Shown piece after piece: positions 24,125 through 34,204 of a stretch of 64,000 bases of DNA. Within the stretch, counting starts at the first letter, position 1, and each line of letters opens with the position of its first letter. Origin of the DNA: an uncultured Alphaproteobacteria bacterium (GTDB lineage: Bacteria > Pseudomonadota > Alphaproteobacteria > HIMB59 > GCA-002718135). The notes beneath the pieces are model-generated. The model made no database searches and was not told the DNA's origin. It saw only the letters and a list, made by a program, of their open reading frames with translations. The stretch lies in assembly GCA_902621725.1 (NCBI GenBank), contig CACNND010000004.1, forward strand, positions 1-64,000, written 5' to 3'. A program made the position numbers and the translations under genes.

Positions 24125-25378
24125 TAATTTTTTTCTAATTTTTCCTATTAAATACAATGAACCAGTAATTAAATATATCTTTCGTTGATTAGATCTAAAA
24201 TATTTTAAAGCACTATTTATATCATTTATTTGTTCACATTTAATAGAATGTAAGTCACAAATTTCGTTAATTTGTTTAGTTTTAAATGAATTTTTCTCAT
24301 CTGGGATTTTTATAGCTAAAACCTTTGATATTCTTGTTTTTATTTTATCTAAAAATAAACTTGCTTTCTTATTATTTAACATTCCAAATAAGACTATTGG
24401 TTTTATTTTTTTAGTTTTTAAAAATTCATTTAGCTTTTCAGCCCCGTCAATATTATGTGATCCATCAAGAATTATTTTATTATTTTTATAATTAATAACC
24501 TCTAATCTACCTGGCCAAACCGTTCCTTTTATTGCTGCATTAATTTTTTTTGTATTTAATTTATATCCCATATTTTTCATAATTTTTGCAAAATATATTG
24601 ATATTGATGCATTTTCTTCCTGATGTTTTCCATTTAATGAAGGATTAGTATAGAAATATTTTTTTCTATCTATTTTTATCTCAAACTTATTTTTTAAAGA
24701 TTTTGTAACTCGGAATTCTTTTCCATAAAAATATTTATTTTTAAACTTATTTAATTTTTTTTGAATATGATCTTTTAGTTCTTTTTTTTGTTTACCAACT
24801 AAAACAAAATCACAATTCTTCACTATACCCAATTTTTCATTAGTAATTCTTTTAAGTGTTTTTCCTAGAAATTCTTCATGGTCAAAACTAATTGGTGTTA
24901 AAATACTACAAATTTTTTTTGGTATTATATTAGTTGCATCTAATCTACCACCTAACCCAGTTTCTAATATTAGAAAGTCAGATTTTGTCTGTTTAAATAA
25001 CAAGAAGGCTGCAGCTGTTGTTATTTCAAAGAAAGTAATTGGTTTATTATTATTTACTTTTTTTACTAATTTTAGAGTGTTATAAAGTTTTTTAGTACTA
25101 ACTTCCTTATTGTTAAGAATAATTCTTTCATTAAACCTAGACAAATGAGGCGAGATATATGCATCACATTTATACCCATTCTTAACTAAGATATTTTTTA
25201 TAAAACTTTGTACTGAACCCTTTCCATTTGTTCCGGCAATATGAATAGTTTTTGGAAGATGATCTTGAGGATTGCCTAATCTTTTTAATAAAAACCCTAA
25301 TCTATCTAAAGAAAGGTCAATATATTTGGGATGAAGTTTTACAAATTCATCTAACAACTTTTCTGTCTTAGATTTCAC
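24119..25378 (-). CDS. folC: Folylpolyglutamate synthase / dihydrofolate synthase
   Basis: FolC adds glutamate to dihydropteroate and folates. The ATP loop IAGTNGKGSV is near residues 46-55, followed by the family pattern ISPHLSRFNERI, LETGLGGRLDATN and SFDHEEFLG; the C-terminal domain shows ILDGSHNIDGA. The 419 residues are normal. It starts with GTG overlapping the accD stop by one base (TAGTG). It is the last gene of the long minus-strand run from rnd, in the usual accD-folC order. Confidence 0.95.
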   Translation of the reverse strand: MKSKTEKLLDEFVKLHPKYIDLSLDRLGFLLKRLGNPQDHLPKTIHIAGTNGKGSVQSFIKNILVKNGYKCDAYISPHLSRFNERIILNNKEVSTKKLYNTLKLVKKVNNNKPITFFEITTAAAFLLFKQTKSDFLILETGLGGRLDATNIIPKKICSILTPISFDHEEFLGKTLKRITNEKLGIVKNCDFVLVGKQKKELKDHIQKKLNKFKNKYFYGKEFRVTKSLKNKFEIKIDRKKYFYTNPSLNGKHQEENASISIYFAKIMKNMGYKLNTKKINAAIKGTVWPGRLEVINYKNNKIILDGSHNIDGAEKLNEFLKTKKIKPIVLFGMLNNKKASLFLDKIKTRISKVLAIKIPDEKNSFKTKQINEICDLHSIKCEQINDINSALKYFRSNQRKIYLITGSLYLIGKIRKKLL

Positions 25379-26223
25379 TAATGACTTATATGATCTAATA
25401 CTTTATATAAAGTTTCTTTAAGGTCTTTTCTATGAGAAACAATATCTACCATTCCATGATCTTTCAGATATTCAGCTTTTTGAAAATCTATAGGTAATTC
25501 TTCTCTGATTGTATCCTGAATTACTCTTTTACCAGCAAAGCCGATAGTTGCACCTTGTTCAGCAATTGTAATATCTCCCAACATTGCAAATGAAGCAGTT
25601 ACACCTCCAGTAGTAGGTTCTGTTAATATTACTATATATGGAATTTTATTTTCGTTTAGTAATTCAACTGCTGCAATAGTTCTAGGCATTTGCATTAAAC
25701 TTATTATGCCTTCCTGCATTCTTGCTCCCCCAGAAGAAGTAACAATTACATAAGGTAATTTGTTTTCTATAGCTAACTTTGCTCCTTTAACTATACCTCC
25801 ACCAACTGCTCTACCCATCGATCCTCCCATAAATTCAAAATTCATTAAACCTAAAATTATTTTTTTCTCATGAATTCTACCTTTAGTAAGAATAAAAGCG
25901 TCTTTTCTTTTTGTCTTATTTCTATAATCTTTAAGCCTGTCCTTATATTTCTTTTTGTCTACAAATTTTAGAGGATCATCAGATATATCATCTAATTCTA
26001 TGTCAATATATTCATCATTTTCATATAATAATTTTATTCTATCTTCCGCTGACATTCTGAAATGATAATCACAATTCATACATACTCTAAGGTTTTCAGA
26101 TAGATCTTTGTGATGAATCATATTTCCACATGATAGGCAATTGTTCCATAGTTTTTCTTGAACTTTTTTTCTATTAACTAATGAAGATAGTTTGGGTTTA
26201 ACAAAATTGGTCAACCAGTTCAT
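25378..26223 (-). CDS. accD: Acetyl-CoA carboxylase carboxyltransferase beta subunit
   Basis: AccD, with AccA (not in the window), transfers the carboxyl group from biotin carboxyl carrier protein to acetyl-CoA, the first step of fatty-acid synthesis. The four-cysteine zinc ribbon is seen at about residues 29-54 (NCLSCG and VCMNCD), followed by the crotonase-like core with SSGGARMQEG and PTTGGV. The length, 281 residues, is slightly short but normal. It overlaps trpA by 4 nt and folC by 1 nt. Confidence 0.96.
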   Translation of the reverse strand: MNWLTNFVKPKLSSLVNRKKVQEKLWNNCLSCGNMIHHKDLSENLRVCMNCDYHFRMSAEDRIKLLYENDEYIDIELDDISDDPLKFVDKKKYKDRLKDYRNKTKRKDAFILTKGRIHEKKIILGLMNFEFMGGSMGRAVGGGIVKGAKLAIENKLPYVIVTSSGGARMQEGIISLMQMPRTIAAVELLNENKIPYIVILTEPTTGGVTASFAMLGDITIAEQGATIGFAGKRVIQDTIREELPIDFQKAEYLKDHGMVDIVSHRKDLKETLYKVLDHISH

Positions 26224-27014
26224 ACAACTGTTCCATTTTTTAATTTTTTTACAAAATCATCAATTTCAATAAGCATTTTTTTCTTATTATTTAAATTTTC
26301 TTCAATGATCTTAATGATACTTGATCCAACTACTGCTCCATCTGCAACTTTACAAATATTATTTACATCTAATTCATCTTTAATCCCAAAACCTGGAATT
26401 ACAGGTAGGTTTGAATGTTGCTTTATGAAATTAATATATTTAGTTATATCTTCCATTTTTGCAGATTTTTGGCCAGTTGTTCCCATTACACTCACTAAAT
26501 ATAAGAAACCACTAGCATTTTTAAGAATGAGCTTCAGTCTATCTTCATCTGTTGTTGGAGTTATAAGTCTTATCAAATCAATATTATTTTCTTTGAGCTC
26601 TTTGAACAATTCAATATCTTCTTCAGGTTGTAAATCAACAATTATCAATCCACTTACACCATTTAATAAACACTGATTTACAAATCTTTTAACTCCATAA
26701 TGTAAAATAATATTATAATATCCCATTAAAATAATCGGGATATTTTTGTTTGTATTTTTTGCATTAGAAACTAATGAAAAAATTAGATCTAAATTAATAC
26801 CTTCATTAATAGCTCTATTACTTGATAATTGAATTATTGGTCCATCAGCCATTGGGTCTGAAAATGGCATACCTATTTCAATAATATCTACTTTATTTTT
26901 TATTAAAACTTTAATAATTTCATTGGAAGTGTTAAAATCTGGATCTCCACCTGTAATAAAAGTAACTAATTTTTTATTTTCTTTTGTAAAAATACTACCA
27001 ATTGTATCGTTCAT
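26220..27014 (-). CDS. trpA: Tryptophan synthase alpha chain
   Basis: TrpA cleaves indole-3-glycerol phosphate to indole, which is channelled to TrpB. The catalytic Glu and Asp are in IEIGMPFSDPMADGP (residues about 46-60), and the phosphate-binding loop region includes VIPGFGI. The 264 residues are normal. Its ATG overlaps the trpB stop by one base (TAATG), consistent with equimolar complex formation. trpF, trpB and trpA lie together here; the other trp genes are not in the window. Confidence 0.96.
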   Translation of the reverse strand: MNDTIGSIFTKENKKLVTFITGGDPDFNTSNEIIKVLIKNKVDIIEIGMPFSDPMADGPIIQLSSNRAINEGINLDLIFSLVSNAKNTNKNIPIILMGYYNIILHYGVKRFVNQCLLNGVSGLIIVDLQPEEDIELFKELKENNIDLIRLITPTTDEDRLKLILKNASGFLYLVSVMGTTGQKSAKMEDITKYINFIKQHSNLPVIPGFGIKDELDVNNICKVADGAVVGSSIIKIIEENLNNKKKMLIEIDDFVKKLKNGTVV

Positions 27015-28222
27015 TATATTTTTATTTTAAGCTCATCTGCAATAGTAAAAATATCTTTGTCACCCCTACCACACATATTCATAACTATTATTTTATCTCT
27101 GTCATAATTTTTAGCTATTTTTCTTAAAACTGATAATGCGTGTGACGGTTCTAGGGCAGGAATTATGCCCTCTAGTTTACAGCAATATTGAAATGCGTCT
27201 AATGCTTCTTTGTCAGTTGCAGACATGTATTTAACTCTTTTTTCTTCAAATAAAAAAGAGTGCTCCGGACCAATCCCAGGATAATCTAAGCCTGCCGAAA
27301 TTGAATGAGCCTCTTGAATTTGGCCATCTTCTGATTGCAGAAGATATGTTTTATTTCCATGAAGAACTCCTGGTTTACCACCTGTCAAGCTCGCTGCATG
27401 TTTGCCTGTATTGATACCATGTCCTGCTGCTTCAACAGCTATCATTTCAACACTACTATCATCAAGAAATTCGTAAAATAATCCTAGAGCATTAGATCCA
27501 CCACCAATACATGCTATTAAAGTATCTGGTAATTTTCCTTCAGTTTCCATCATTTGTTCCTTTACCTCTTTTCCAATGATTGACTGAAAATCTCTAACCA
27601 TTGCAGGATATGGATGTGGACCTGCTGCAGTACCTATTATATAAAAAGTATCTTCAACATTTGTGACCCAATCTCTTAACGCTTCATTCATAGCATCCTT
27701 CAAAGATTTAGATCCAGTAGATACACTTCTTATTTCAGCTCCCAATAATTTCATTCTAAATACATTTGGTGATTGTCTTTCAATATCTTTTTCACCCATA
27801 TAAACAATGCAAGGTAATCCAAATAACGCACAAACAGTTGCAGTTGCAACGCCGTGTTGTCCAGCACCAGTTTCAGCAATTATTCTTTTCTTACCCATTT
27901 TTTTTGCTAATAATATTTGTCCCATACAATTATTAATTTTGTGGGCTCCCGTATGATTAAGTTCGTCTCTTTTAAAATATATTTTTGGACCATTTAAATC
28001 TTGAGTAATTCTTTCAGCGAAAAATAATGGACTAGGTCTGCCTACATATGTTTTTAAATAATAATGAAAATCCTTTATAAAATCTTTATCTTGTTTGATT
28101 TTTGCATATTCTTTCTCCACTTCCAAAATAAGTGGCATTAATGTCTCAGAAACATACCGACCACCAAATTGTCCAAAATATCCTTTTTCATTAGGATAAT
28201 TTTTATATGAATTTTTAAGCAT
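27014..28222 (-). CDS. trpB: Tryptophan synthase beta chain
   Basis: This is the PLP-dependent subunit that condenses indole with serine. [12 protein letters not shown] is near the N-terminus, the PLP lysine lies in [10 protein letters not shown] (about residue 94) and the phosphate-binding loop is [10 protein letters not shown]. The 402 residues match TrpB1. It overlaps trpF upstream by 8 nt and trpA downstream by 1 nt. Confidence 0.97.
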   Translation of the reverse strand: MLKNSYKNYPNEKGYFGQFGGRYVSETLMPLILEVEKEYAKIKQDKDFIKDFHYYLKTYVGRPSPLFFAERITQDLNGPKIYFKRDELNHTGAHKINNCMGQILLAKKMGKKRIIAETGAGQHGVATATVCALFGLPCIVYMGEKDIERQSPNVFRMKLLGAEIRSVSTGSKSLKDAMNEALRDWVTNVEDTFYIIGTAAGPHPYPAMVRDFQSIIGKEVKEQMMETEGKLPDTLIACIGGGSNALGLFYEFLDDSSVEMIAVEAAGHGINTGKHAASLTGGKPGVLHGNKTYLLQSEDGQIQEAHSISAGLDYPGIGPEHSFLFEEKRVKYMSATDKEALDAFQYCCKLEGIIPALEPSHALSVLRKIAKNYDRDKIIVMNMCGRGDKDIFTIADELKIKI

Positions 28223-28844
28223 GATTAATTTTACTCATTAGTTTATTTATAATGTGAATATCTTTAATGCCAAGTTCTTTTTCTACACCTGATGATAAAT
28301 CTATTCCGAAAGGAGAGATTTTGGATTTTACTATATTTATGTTGCTTAAATTTATACCCCCTGAAAGAAACCATGGAGTTTTTAAAGAGTAGTTTTTAAT
28401 TATATTCCAATCAAAGCTTTTCGAATTTCCTCCAGGTAATTCATTTTTTTTTGGCTTATAATCAAATAAATAGTAATCTGCAGAGTCGTATTTATATACT
28501 TTTTCAAGATCTTCTTTTTTGCTAATTGATAAAGATTTTATAACCTTAACGTTCAGTTTTTTTATATTTTTAATGTAATAATTATCTTCATTTCCATGAA
28601 GTTGAATATATTTAAGTTTCAATTTTTCTACTAATTCAATTATAGTATTAAATTCCTCATTCACGAAAACAGCTACTCCATTTATGTTTAATTTTTTAGA
28701 AAAATTTTGAAGATTTTTTGCCTCATTAAAAGTTATATTTCTTGGGCTTTTGGAATAAAAAATCATACCAAAAAAATTAACTTTATTTTCTTCACAACAA
28801 AGAAGAGTTTCTATTGTTTTAATTCCACAAATTTTTGTAATCAT
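28215..28844 (-). CDS. trpF: Phosphoribosylanthranilate isomerase
   Basis: TrpF catalyses the Amadori rearrangement in tryptophan synthesis. The TIM-barrel signature TKICGIK holds the catalytic Cys (residue 6); IQLHGNED and a C-terminal [10 protein letters not shown] phosphate/acid site complete the set. The 209 residues are normal. It directly abuts pyrF (no gap) and overlaps trpB by 8 nt. Confidence 0.95.
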   Translation of the reverse strand: MITKICGIKTIETLLCCEENKVNFFGMIFYSKSPRNITFNEAKNLQNFSKKLNINGVAVFVNEEFNTIIELVEKLKLKYIQLHGNEDNYYIKNIKKLNVKVIKSLSISKKEDLEKVYKYDSADYYLFDYKPKKNELPGGNSKSFDWNIIKNYSLKTPWFLSGGINLSNINIVKSKISPFGIDLSSGVEKELGIKDIHIINKLMSKINHA

Positions 28845-29528
28845 TTATTTTAAATAAGAATTAATTTCTTTTATAGTTTTTAATGGATTTTTTGCTTTTG
28901 TTATGGGGCGTCCTATAACAAGATAGTCAGAACCTAATTTGATAGCTTCTCTGGGACTCAAAGTTCTTTTTTGATCATCTTTTAGTTTAACACTATTTAA
29001 TCTTATTCCAGGTGTAACAATGATAAAGTTTTTACCACAAACTTTTCTTATATATTTTACCTCTTTTGGACTACATACTATACCATCTAAGTTAAATTTT
29101 TTTGCTTCAAGTGCAAATTTTTTTACCAAACTTTCTACACTCTTTTCATTATAATATTTATTTGTTTCCTTATCATTTAAGCTTGTTAAAACTGATACAC
29201 CAAGTATTTTAGTTTTCTTTTTTTTTAATAAACTTGCTCTCATCATTTCATCTCCACCTGAAATATGAATTGTAGTGAATTTGGGTTTTAATTTGGAGAT
29301 TGCTTTTATTCCTTTCTCAACTGTATTTGGTATATCATGCAGCTTTAAGTCGAGAAAAATATTTGAGCTAATTTTTTTAATCTGATTGTAACCTTCAATT
29401 CCAAAATTAAAAAAAAATTCGTAACCTATTTTAAAGGAATTAACTTCATTCTTTATTTCTTCAACTAACTCTAATGTTTTTAGTATATTATTATTGTCTA
29501 GGGCAACTATAATTTTCTTTTCATTCAT
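28845..29528 (-). CDS. pyrF: Orotidine 5'-phosphate decarboxylase
   Basis: PyrF is the last step of de novo UMP synthesis. The catalytic Lys-Asp array DLKLHDIPNTV is at about residues 60-70, with IVALDNN at the N-terminus and VTPGIRL as the phosphate-binding segment. The 227 residues are the typical short bacterial form. The ATG overlaps the ihfB stop by 8 nt. The ihfB-pyrF-trpF order is conserved in alphaproteobacteria. Confidence 0.95.
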   Translation of the reverse strand: MNEKKIIVALDNNNILKTLELVEEIKNEVNSFKIGYEFFFNFGIEGYNQIKKISSNIFLDLKLHDIPNTVEKGIKAISKLKPKFTTIHISGGDEMMRASLLKKKKTKILGVSVLTSLNDKETNKYYNEKSVESLVKKFALEAKKFNLDGIVCSPKEVKYIRKVCGKNFIIVTPGIRLNSVKLKDDQKRTLSPREAIKLGSDYLVIGRPITKAKNPLKTIKEINSYLK

Positions 29529-29811
29529 TATTAATTGAATTTAACTTTTTATGAAATGTTTTACCAATTTTGAAATGAAGTTTGAAAGTTTTATTTTTAA
29601 AAATTTTTTCATTAGTCTTTGGATTTCTAACAAATTTTTCTTTATTTACTTTTTTTGTAATTGTTCCAAATCCTCTGATTTCAATATTTTGGCCATTTTT
29701 CAAACTAAGTGAAATATTTTTTATAAATAAATCAAAAAAATTTTCAATGTCATCTGGGTTTATATTATTATGTTTTCTTTTTAAAGTATTCAAAATATCT
29801 GACTTTAACAT
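29521..29811 (-). CDS. ihfB: Integration host factor beta subunit (HU/IHF family)
   Basis: This is a DNA-bending nucleoid protein that acts as a heterodimer with IhfA. The family core IEIRGFGTIT and RNPKTNEKIF (DNA-inserting beta arm with Pro) is clear, with a helical N-terminus. At 96 residues it is normal. Its position 4 bp after rpsA is the classic cmk-rpsA-ihfB order, favouring IhfB over HU. The protein is unusually Asn/Lys-rich, in line with the AT-rich genome. Confidence 0.88.
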   Translation of the reverse strand: MLKSDILNTLKRKHNNINPDDIENFFDLFIKNISLSLKNGQNIEIRGFGTITKKVNKEKFVRNPKTNEKIFKNKTFKLHFKIGKTFHKKLNSINNE

Positions 29812-29815
29812 CAGA

Positions 29816-31516
29816 TTATTTTTTTAGAACTGAACCTAATATATCTCCAAGAGATGCACCTGATGTACTTGATCCATATTTTGATAAAGCTTCTTTTTCA
29901 TCTTGAATTTCTAACTCTTTGATAGATAAATTCAAGTTACGTGTTTTGTTTTCTATAGAAACTATGATTGAATCTATTTTTTCTCCAACAGCAAATCTAT
30001 CAGTTCTTTGTTCATTTTTATCTTTAGATAAATTTGATTTTTTAATTATTCCATAAATTTTATTTTCAATATCTAACTCAATTTTTAAACCTTTTTCATC
30101 TAATTCAATAACCTTTCCAGTAACTTTAGATTTTAATGGATTTTTCTCTAAATATGATTGGACGGGATCATCATTTAAGTGCTTAATACCTAAACTAATT
30201 CTTTCTTTTTCAACATTTATATCAAGAATTTTTACTTTAACTTTATCGTTCTTTTTAAAATTCTTTAAAATTTCGATACATTCTTTTTCATCCCAACTTA
30301 GATCTGAAACATGAACCATTCCGTCAATTTCATCCTGAACTTTTACAAAGATTCCGAAATCAACAATGTTAACAATTTCTGTTTCAAATGAATCATTGAT
30401 ATTGTAGGTATCTTCAAGCTTAGACCATGGATTTTCTTTCATTTGTCTTAGGCTACACACAACTCTTTTCTTATCTTGGTCTATCTCCAAAACTTTAACT
30501 TCAATTTCTTCATCTATAGTAACAATTTTGGATGGATGTGGTGGTTTTTTTAACCACGTTAATTCATTTATTTGAATTATACCATCATATTTTTGATCAA
30601 TTATAATATTGATATAGCTATCACTTACATTAATAACTTTAGCAGTAATTTGCGTATCAATTTTAATATTTTCTTCAACATCATCCCATGGGTTGTCTGT
30701 TAATTGTTTAATTCCTAAACTTAATCTAGATAGTTCTTCATCAAATTTTAGAACTTTAACTTTTATTTTTTGATTAAGCTCTAAAATATCTGAAGGGTTG
30801 ATTATTTTTGTCCAAGAAATATCAGTAACATGAACTAGGCCGTCTATGCCTCCGAGATCAATAAATGCTCCATAATCAGTAATATTTTTTATTTTACCTT
30901 CAATGATTGATCCTTCATTAATTGTACTTAATAATTCTTTTCTTTGTTCTTTAAGTTCGCTTTCAGTTATGGCTTTTCTTGAAACAACAATGTTGCCTCT
31001 ATATTTATCCATTTTTAAAATTAGTAACTCCATTGGTTTATTAAGTAACTCTTTTGTATCTTTTGTTATTTGTCTGGTATCAATTTGACTGCCTGGAAGA
31101 AATGCGGTTACTCCATCAAGATCGACACTCATGCCTCCTTTAACACGATTAAATGGAACTCCTGTTACGACTTTGTTATTTGTAAAACAATCTTGAAGAT
31201 TATGCCAAGCTTTTTGTTTAATGGCCTTTTCTCTTGACAATAGAGTTTCTCCATAAGCGTTATCAACATTTTCAATATAAACTTCAGTTTCATCCCCAAC
31301 ATTTACCTCAATATTTTGACCAGGTCTTGAAAATTCACTTAATGGTATACGACCCTCACTTTTTAAACCAACATCAATGGTAACAATATCATTTTCAATA
31401 GAGATTATTTTTCCTGGTATAATAGTCTTTTCTTTTACATTAGTATTTTTGAATGAATTTGATATCATTTTATCATATTCTGAATTTGATATTTTACTTG
31501 CTGTCTCTTGGCTCAT
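29816..31516 (-). CDS. rpsA: 30S ribosomal protein S1
   Basis: S1 helps ribosomes bind and unfold mRNA, which matters in a genome where many genes lack obvious Shine-Dalgarno sites. The 566 residues carry six S1/OB repeats. The start of each is recognisable, for example GKIISIENDIVTIDVG (first), GAFIDLGGIDGLVHVTDISW (third) and GIFVKVQDEIDGMVHVSDLSW (fifth). The start overlaps the cmk stop by 4 nt. The last 20 residues (SGASLGDILGS) are typical of alphaproteobacterial S1. Confidence 0.97.
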   Translation of the reverse strand: MSQETASKISNSEYDKMISNSFKNTNVKEKTIIPGKIISIENDIVTIDVGLKSEGRIPLSEFSRPGQNIEVNVGDETEVYIENVDNAYGETLLSREKAIKQKAWHNLQDCFTNNKVVTGVPFNRVKGGMSVDLDGVTAFLPGSQIDTRQITKDTKELLNKPMELLILKMDKYRGNIVVSRKAITESELKEQRKELLSTINEGSIIEGKIKNITDYGAFIDLGGIDGLVHVTDISWTKIINPSDILELNQKIKVKVLKFDEELSRLSLGIKQLTDNPWDDVEENIKIDTQITAKVINVSDSYINIIIDQKYDGIIQINELTWLKKPPHPSKIVTIDEEIEVKVLEIDQDKKRVVCSLRQMKENPWSKLEDTYNINDSFETEIVNIVDFGIFVKVQDEIDGMVHVSDLSWDEKECIEILKNFKKNDKVKVKILDINVEKERISLGIKHLNDDPVQSYLEKNPLKSKVTGKVIELDEKGLKIELDIENKIYGIIKKSNLSKDKNEQRTDRFAVGEKIDSIIVSIENKTRNLNLSIKELEIQDEKEALSKYGSSTSGASLGDILGSVLKK

Positions 31517-32163
31517 ATATGTTTCTTTATTAAATTATTAATTTCTTTAATTGTTTTTTTAAAATCACTTTCGTTACTAATACGATAGGCACCTTTAGGA
31601 ATTATTAGTGGCGAGTTTTTTCTCAATTTGTCTTTTTTATCTCTCAATTTAATATCTTTCAAAATTTTTGGGTATATAGACTTTTCGCCACTATCAATCA
31701 ACTGTTTATATCTCCTTTTTGCTCTAATTTGTTCATTTACATCAATATATAGTTTCAAATCTGCTTTTTTAAAAACTACTGATCCAATGTCCCTTCCATC
31801 AATAACAAATCCTCTTATTTTAGGATTTTCTCTATTAACAAAATTTTTTTGTTCATTATTTATAAAATTTCTAACAAATGAGTGTATGGCTATTTTAGAT
31901 GAAATTCTGCTAATTTTCTCTGATCGAAGTTTTTTATCCTTTCTAAAAGATAACAATTTATTTTTAGTTATTATTCTAATTATTCTTTTAATTTCATTCT
32001 CATTATTAATATTTACATTTCTTTTATATAAAATTGAAGCAAGTCTGCGATATAAAGTTCCAGAGTCTAAATGTTTAAGCTTCCATTTTTTGCTTATGTA
32101 TTTTGCTATTCTACCCTTTCCTGAAGCTGCAGGTCCATCTATGGTTAAAATAAATTTCTTCAA
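31513..32163 (-). CDS. cmk: Cytidylate kinase
   Basis: Cmk phosphorylates CMP and dCMP. Walker A (DGPAASGKGRI) is near residues 8-18, the CMP-binding DSGTLYRRLA and RDIGSVVF follow, and a lid segment RAKRRYKQL is present. The 216 residues are normal. It starts with TTG, overlapping the aroA stop by 4 nt (TTGA), and in turn overlaps rpsA. The aroA-cmk-rpsA order is widespread in proteobacteria. Confidence 0.94.
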   Translation of the reverse strand: MKKFILTIDGPAASGKGRIAKYISKKWKLKHLDSGTLYRRLASILYKRNVNINNENEIKRIIRIITKNKLLSFRKDKKLRSEKISRISSKIAIHSFVRNFINNEQKNFVNRENPKIRGFVIDGRDIGSVVFKKADLKLYIDVNEQIRAKRRYKQLIDSGEKSIYPKILKDIKLRDKKDKLRKNSPLIIPKGAYRISNESDFKKTIKEINNLIKKHI

Positions 32164-33458
32164 TATAAATTTCCACCATGTTTATTAAAAATATTTATAA
32201 AGTTTGGAAAGCTTGTATTGATAGACTCTGCATCATTGATTTTTAATGGACCAATTATTGAACCCATTACAGAAAATGCCATTGCTATTCTGTGATCAAA
32301 ATCTGTTTCAATATTTTCATCTTTAATCTGATAATTGTTTGAAGGATAAATATAAAGATCATTTCTTTTTACTTCACATTTTACTCCACATTTTGTTAAA
32401 TTTTTTTCTATAAGCTCCAATCTATTACTTTCTTTAACTTTTAATTCTCCAAGACCTTTAAAAATACTTGGACTGCTTGCAAAAGCTGCTGCAACAGCTA
32501 AGATTGGATATTCATCTATCATTAAATCCGCCATACTTTCTTCAAGTATGCACCCATTTAAATTAGAACTCTTAATTTCCATATCACATATCTCTTCGTT
32601 ATTAATTTTTCTTTTATTTTTATATAAAATATTGGCGCCCATTTTTTTCAGAGCAATTAAAATCCCATTTCTAGTTGAATTGATATTTATTTTCTCAAGA
32701 TTAATTTTAGAATTTTTATTAATTAAACATGCTACAATAAAAAATGAACTACTTGAGAGATCACTAGGTACAGAAATATTTTTTGATTTTAATTCTTTTT
32801 GCCCATTAACAATTATTTTACTTTTATTATCTACTTTCTTTATATTTATATCAGCATCAAATGATTTTAACATTATTTCAGTATGATTTCTTGTAATTCG
32901 ATTTTCTTTAATTATGGTAGTGCCATAAGCATTTAAGGAAGCTAGTAGTAAACCTGATTTTATTTGTGCTGAAGGAATTTTAATTTCTATTTCAGTTCCA
33001 GATAATTTTTTTCCTAAGATTTTGATTGGTAAAATTCCATTATTTGTATCAAATTCAGCTTGCATTTCTTTTAATGGATTAGTTATTCGTTCCATTGGCC
33101 TGGATGAAAGAGATTTATCTCCAGACAAAACTGCATTAAAATTTTGAGAAGAAAGCAATCCCAAAAGTAATCTTGCACTTGTTCCTGAATTTCCTAAATA
33201 AATCTCATGCTCAGGTTTTTTTAGTGAATTTAATCCCTTTCCATAAATTATCGTTTTATTTTGAAATTTTTCAATTTTAACACCCATATCTTTAAAAGCT
33301 TTGACTGTATGATTAACATCATCAGAGTTTAGTAAATTATCAATTTCACATATACCATTCGAAATTGATGGTATAATTATAGATCTGTGAGATATAGATT
33401 TATCTCCGGGAATAATGGGCGTACCATTTATTCCATTATTTGATTTTGAACTAATCAT
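32160..33458 (-). CDS. aroA: 3-phosphoshikimate 1-carboxyvinyltransferase (EPSP synthase), class II type
   Basis: AroA transfers enolpyruvate to shikimate-3-phosphate, feeding chorismate and hence the tryptophan genes downstream. The N-terminal GDKSISHRS loop, RNHTE, SAQIK and NSTR are the four short motifs that distinguish class II (naturally glyphosate-insensitive) EPSP synthases. Also visible are GNSGTSARLL and the C-terminal DHRIAMAF. The 432 residues are normal. It starts 2 bp after lptB. Confidence 0.95.
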   Translation of the reverse strand: MISSKSNNGINGTPIIPGDKSISHRSIIIPSISNGICEIDNLLNSDDVNHTVKAFKDMGVKIEKFQNKTIIYGKGLNSLKKPEHEIYLGNSGTSARLLLGLLSSQNFNAVLSGDKSLSSRPMERITNPLKEMQAEFDTNNGILPIKILGKKLSGTEIEIKIPSAQIKSGLLLASLNAYGTTIIKENRITRNHTEIMLKSFDADINIKKVDNKSKIIVNGQKELKSKNISVPSDLSSSSFFIVACLINKNSKINLEKININSTRNGILIALKKMGANILYKNKRKINNEEICDMEIKSSNLNGCILEESMADLMIDEYPILAVAAAFASSPSIFKGLGELKVKESNRLELIEKNLTKCGVKCEVKRNDLYIYPSNNYQIKDENIETDFDHRIAMAFSVMGSIIGPLKINDAESINTSFPNFINIFNKHGGNLY

Positions 33459-33460
33459 TA

Positions 33461-34204
33461 TTAAAGAGTAAATTCTGTACCTAAATAGAATTTTTTTATT
33501 TTATCATTTTGCACAGCTTCATTTGGATATCCTTCAAAATAAATGGCACCTTCATTTACAATATAAACTTTATCAACAATTTTTAGTGTTTCTCTAACAT
33601 TGTGATCAGTTATTAAAATACCTATATTTTTTTGTTTTAGTTTTTGTATTATAATTTTAATTTCTTCTATCGACACAGGATCAATTCCTGTTAGCGGCTC
33701 ATCTAATAACAAATATTTAGGATTAGAAGCCAATGTTCTTGCAATTTCTAGTCTCCTTCTCTCTCCTCCAGACAGTACAATTGATTTTGATTTCCTAACA
33801 TGATTTATGTCGAATTCATTTAGCAAATTTTGTAAAATTATTTCATGTTTATTTTTATCATCCTCAACAACTTCAATTATAGATAATAAATTGTCCTCAA
33901 CGTTCATTCCTCTAAATATCGATGCTTCTTGAGGTAAATAACTTAAACCTAGCACTCCTCTTTTATAAATTGGATAATTTGAAATATCATCTTTATCAAG
34001 AAAAATAGAACCTCTGTCAGGTTTTACCAACCCTACTATTATATAAAAACTTGTTGTCTTTCCTGCTCCATTTGGACCTAATAAACCAACTATTTCACCT
34101 CTTTTAATATTAATACTTATATCTCTTACAACGTCTTTGTTACCATAGGCTTTAGAAATTTTTTTTATAACTAACCCATCATCCAATATTTTAAATTTAT
34201 TCAT
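33461..34204 (-). CDS. lptB: LPS export ABC transporter ATP-binding protein LptB
   Basis: LptB powers extraction of lipopolysaccharide from the inner membrane with LptFG (not in the window). It has Walker A GPNGAGKTT, Q-loop YLPQEASIFRGM (characteristic of LptB), signature LSGGERRRLEIA, Walker B YLLLDEPLTGID and switch ITDHNVRE. The 247 residues are normal. It overlaps lptA by 8 nt. In many relatives rpoN, hpf and ptsN follow lptB; here aroA follows. Confidence 0.96.
   Translation of the reverse strand: MNKFKILDDGLVIKKISKAYGNKDVVRDISINIKRGEIVGLLGPNGAGKTTSFYIIVGLVKPDRGSIFLDKDDISNYPIYKRGVLGLSYLPQEASIFRGMNVEDNLLSIIEVVEDDKNKHEIILQNLLNEFDINHVRKSKSIVLSGGERRRLEIARTLASNPKYLLLDEPLTGIDPVSIEEIKIIIQKLKQKNIGILITDHNVRETLKIVDKVYIVNEGAIYFEGYPNEAVQNDKIKKFYLGTEFTL

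Noticed and set aside
31628-32188. Long antisense frames opposite cmk (186 codons), regB (160 codons, 6534-7016) and kdsD (179 codons, 35494-36033)
   Set aside because: They are hydrophobic, low-complexity mirror readings of AT-rich genes with no family resemblance and no ribosome-binding sites.
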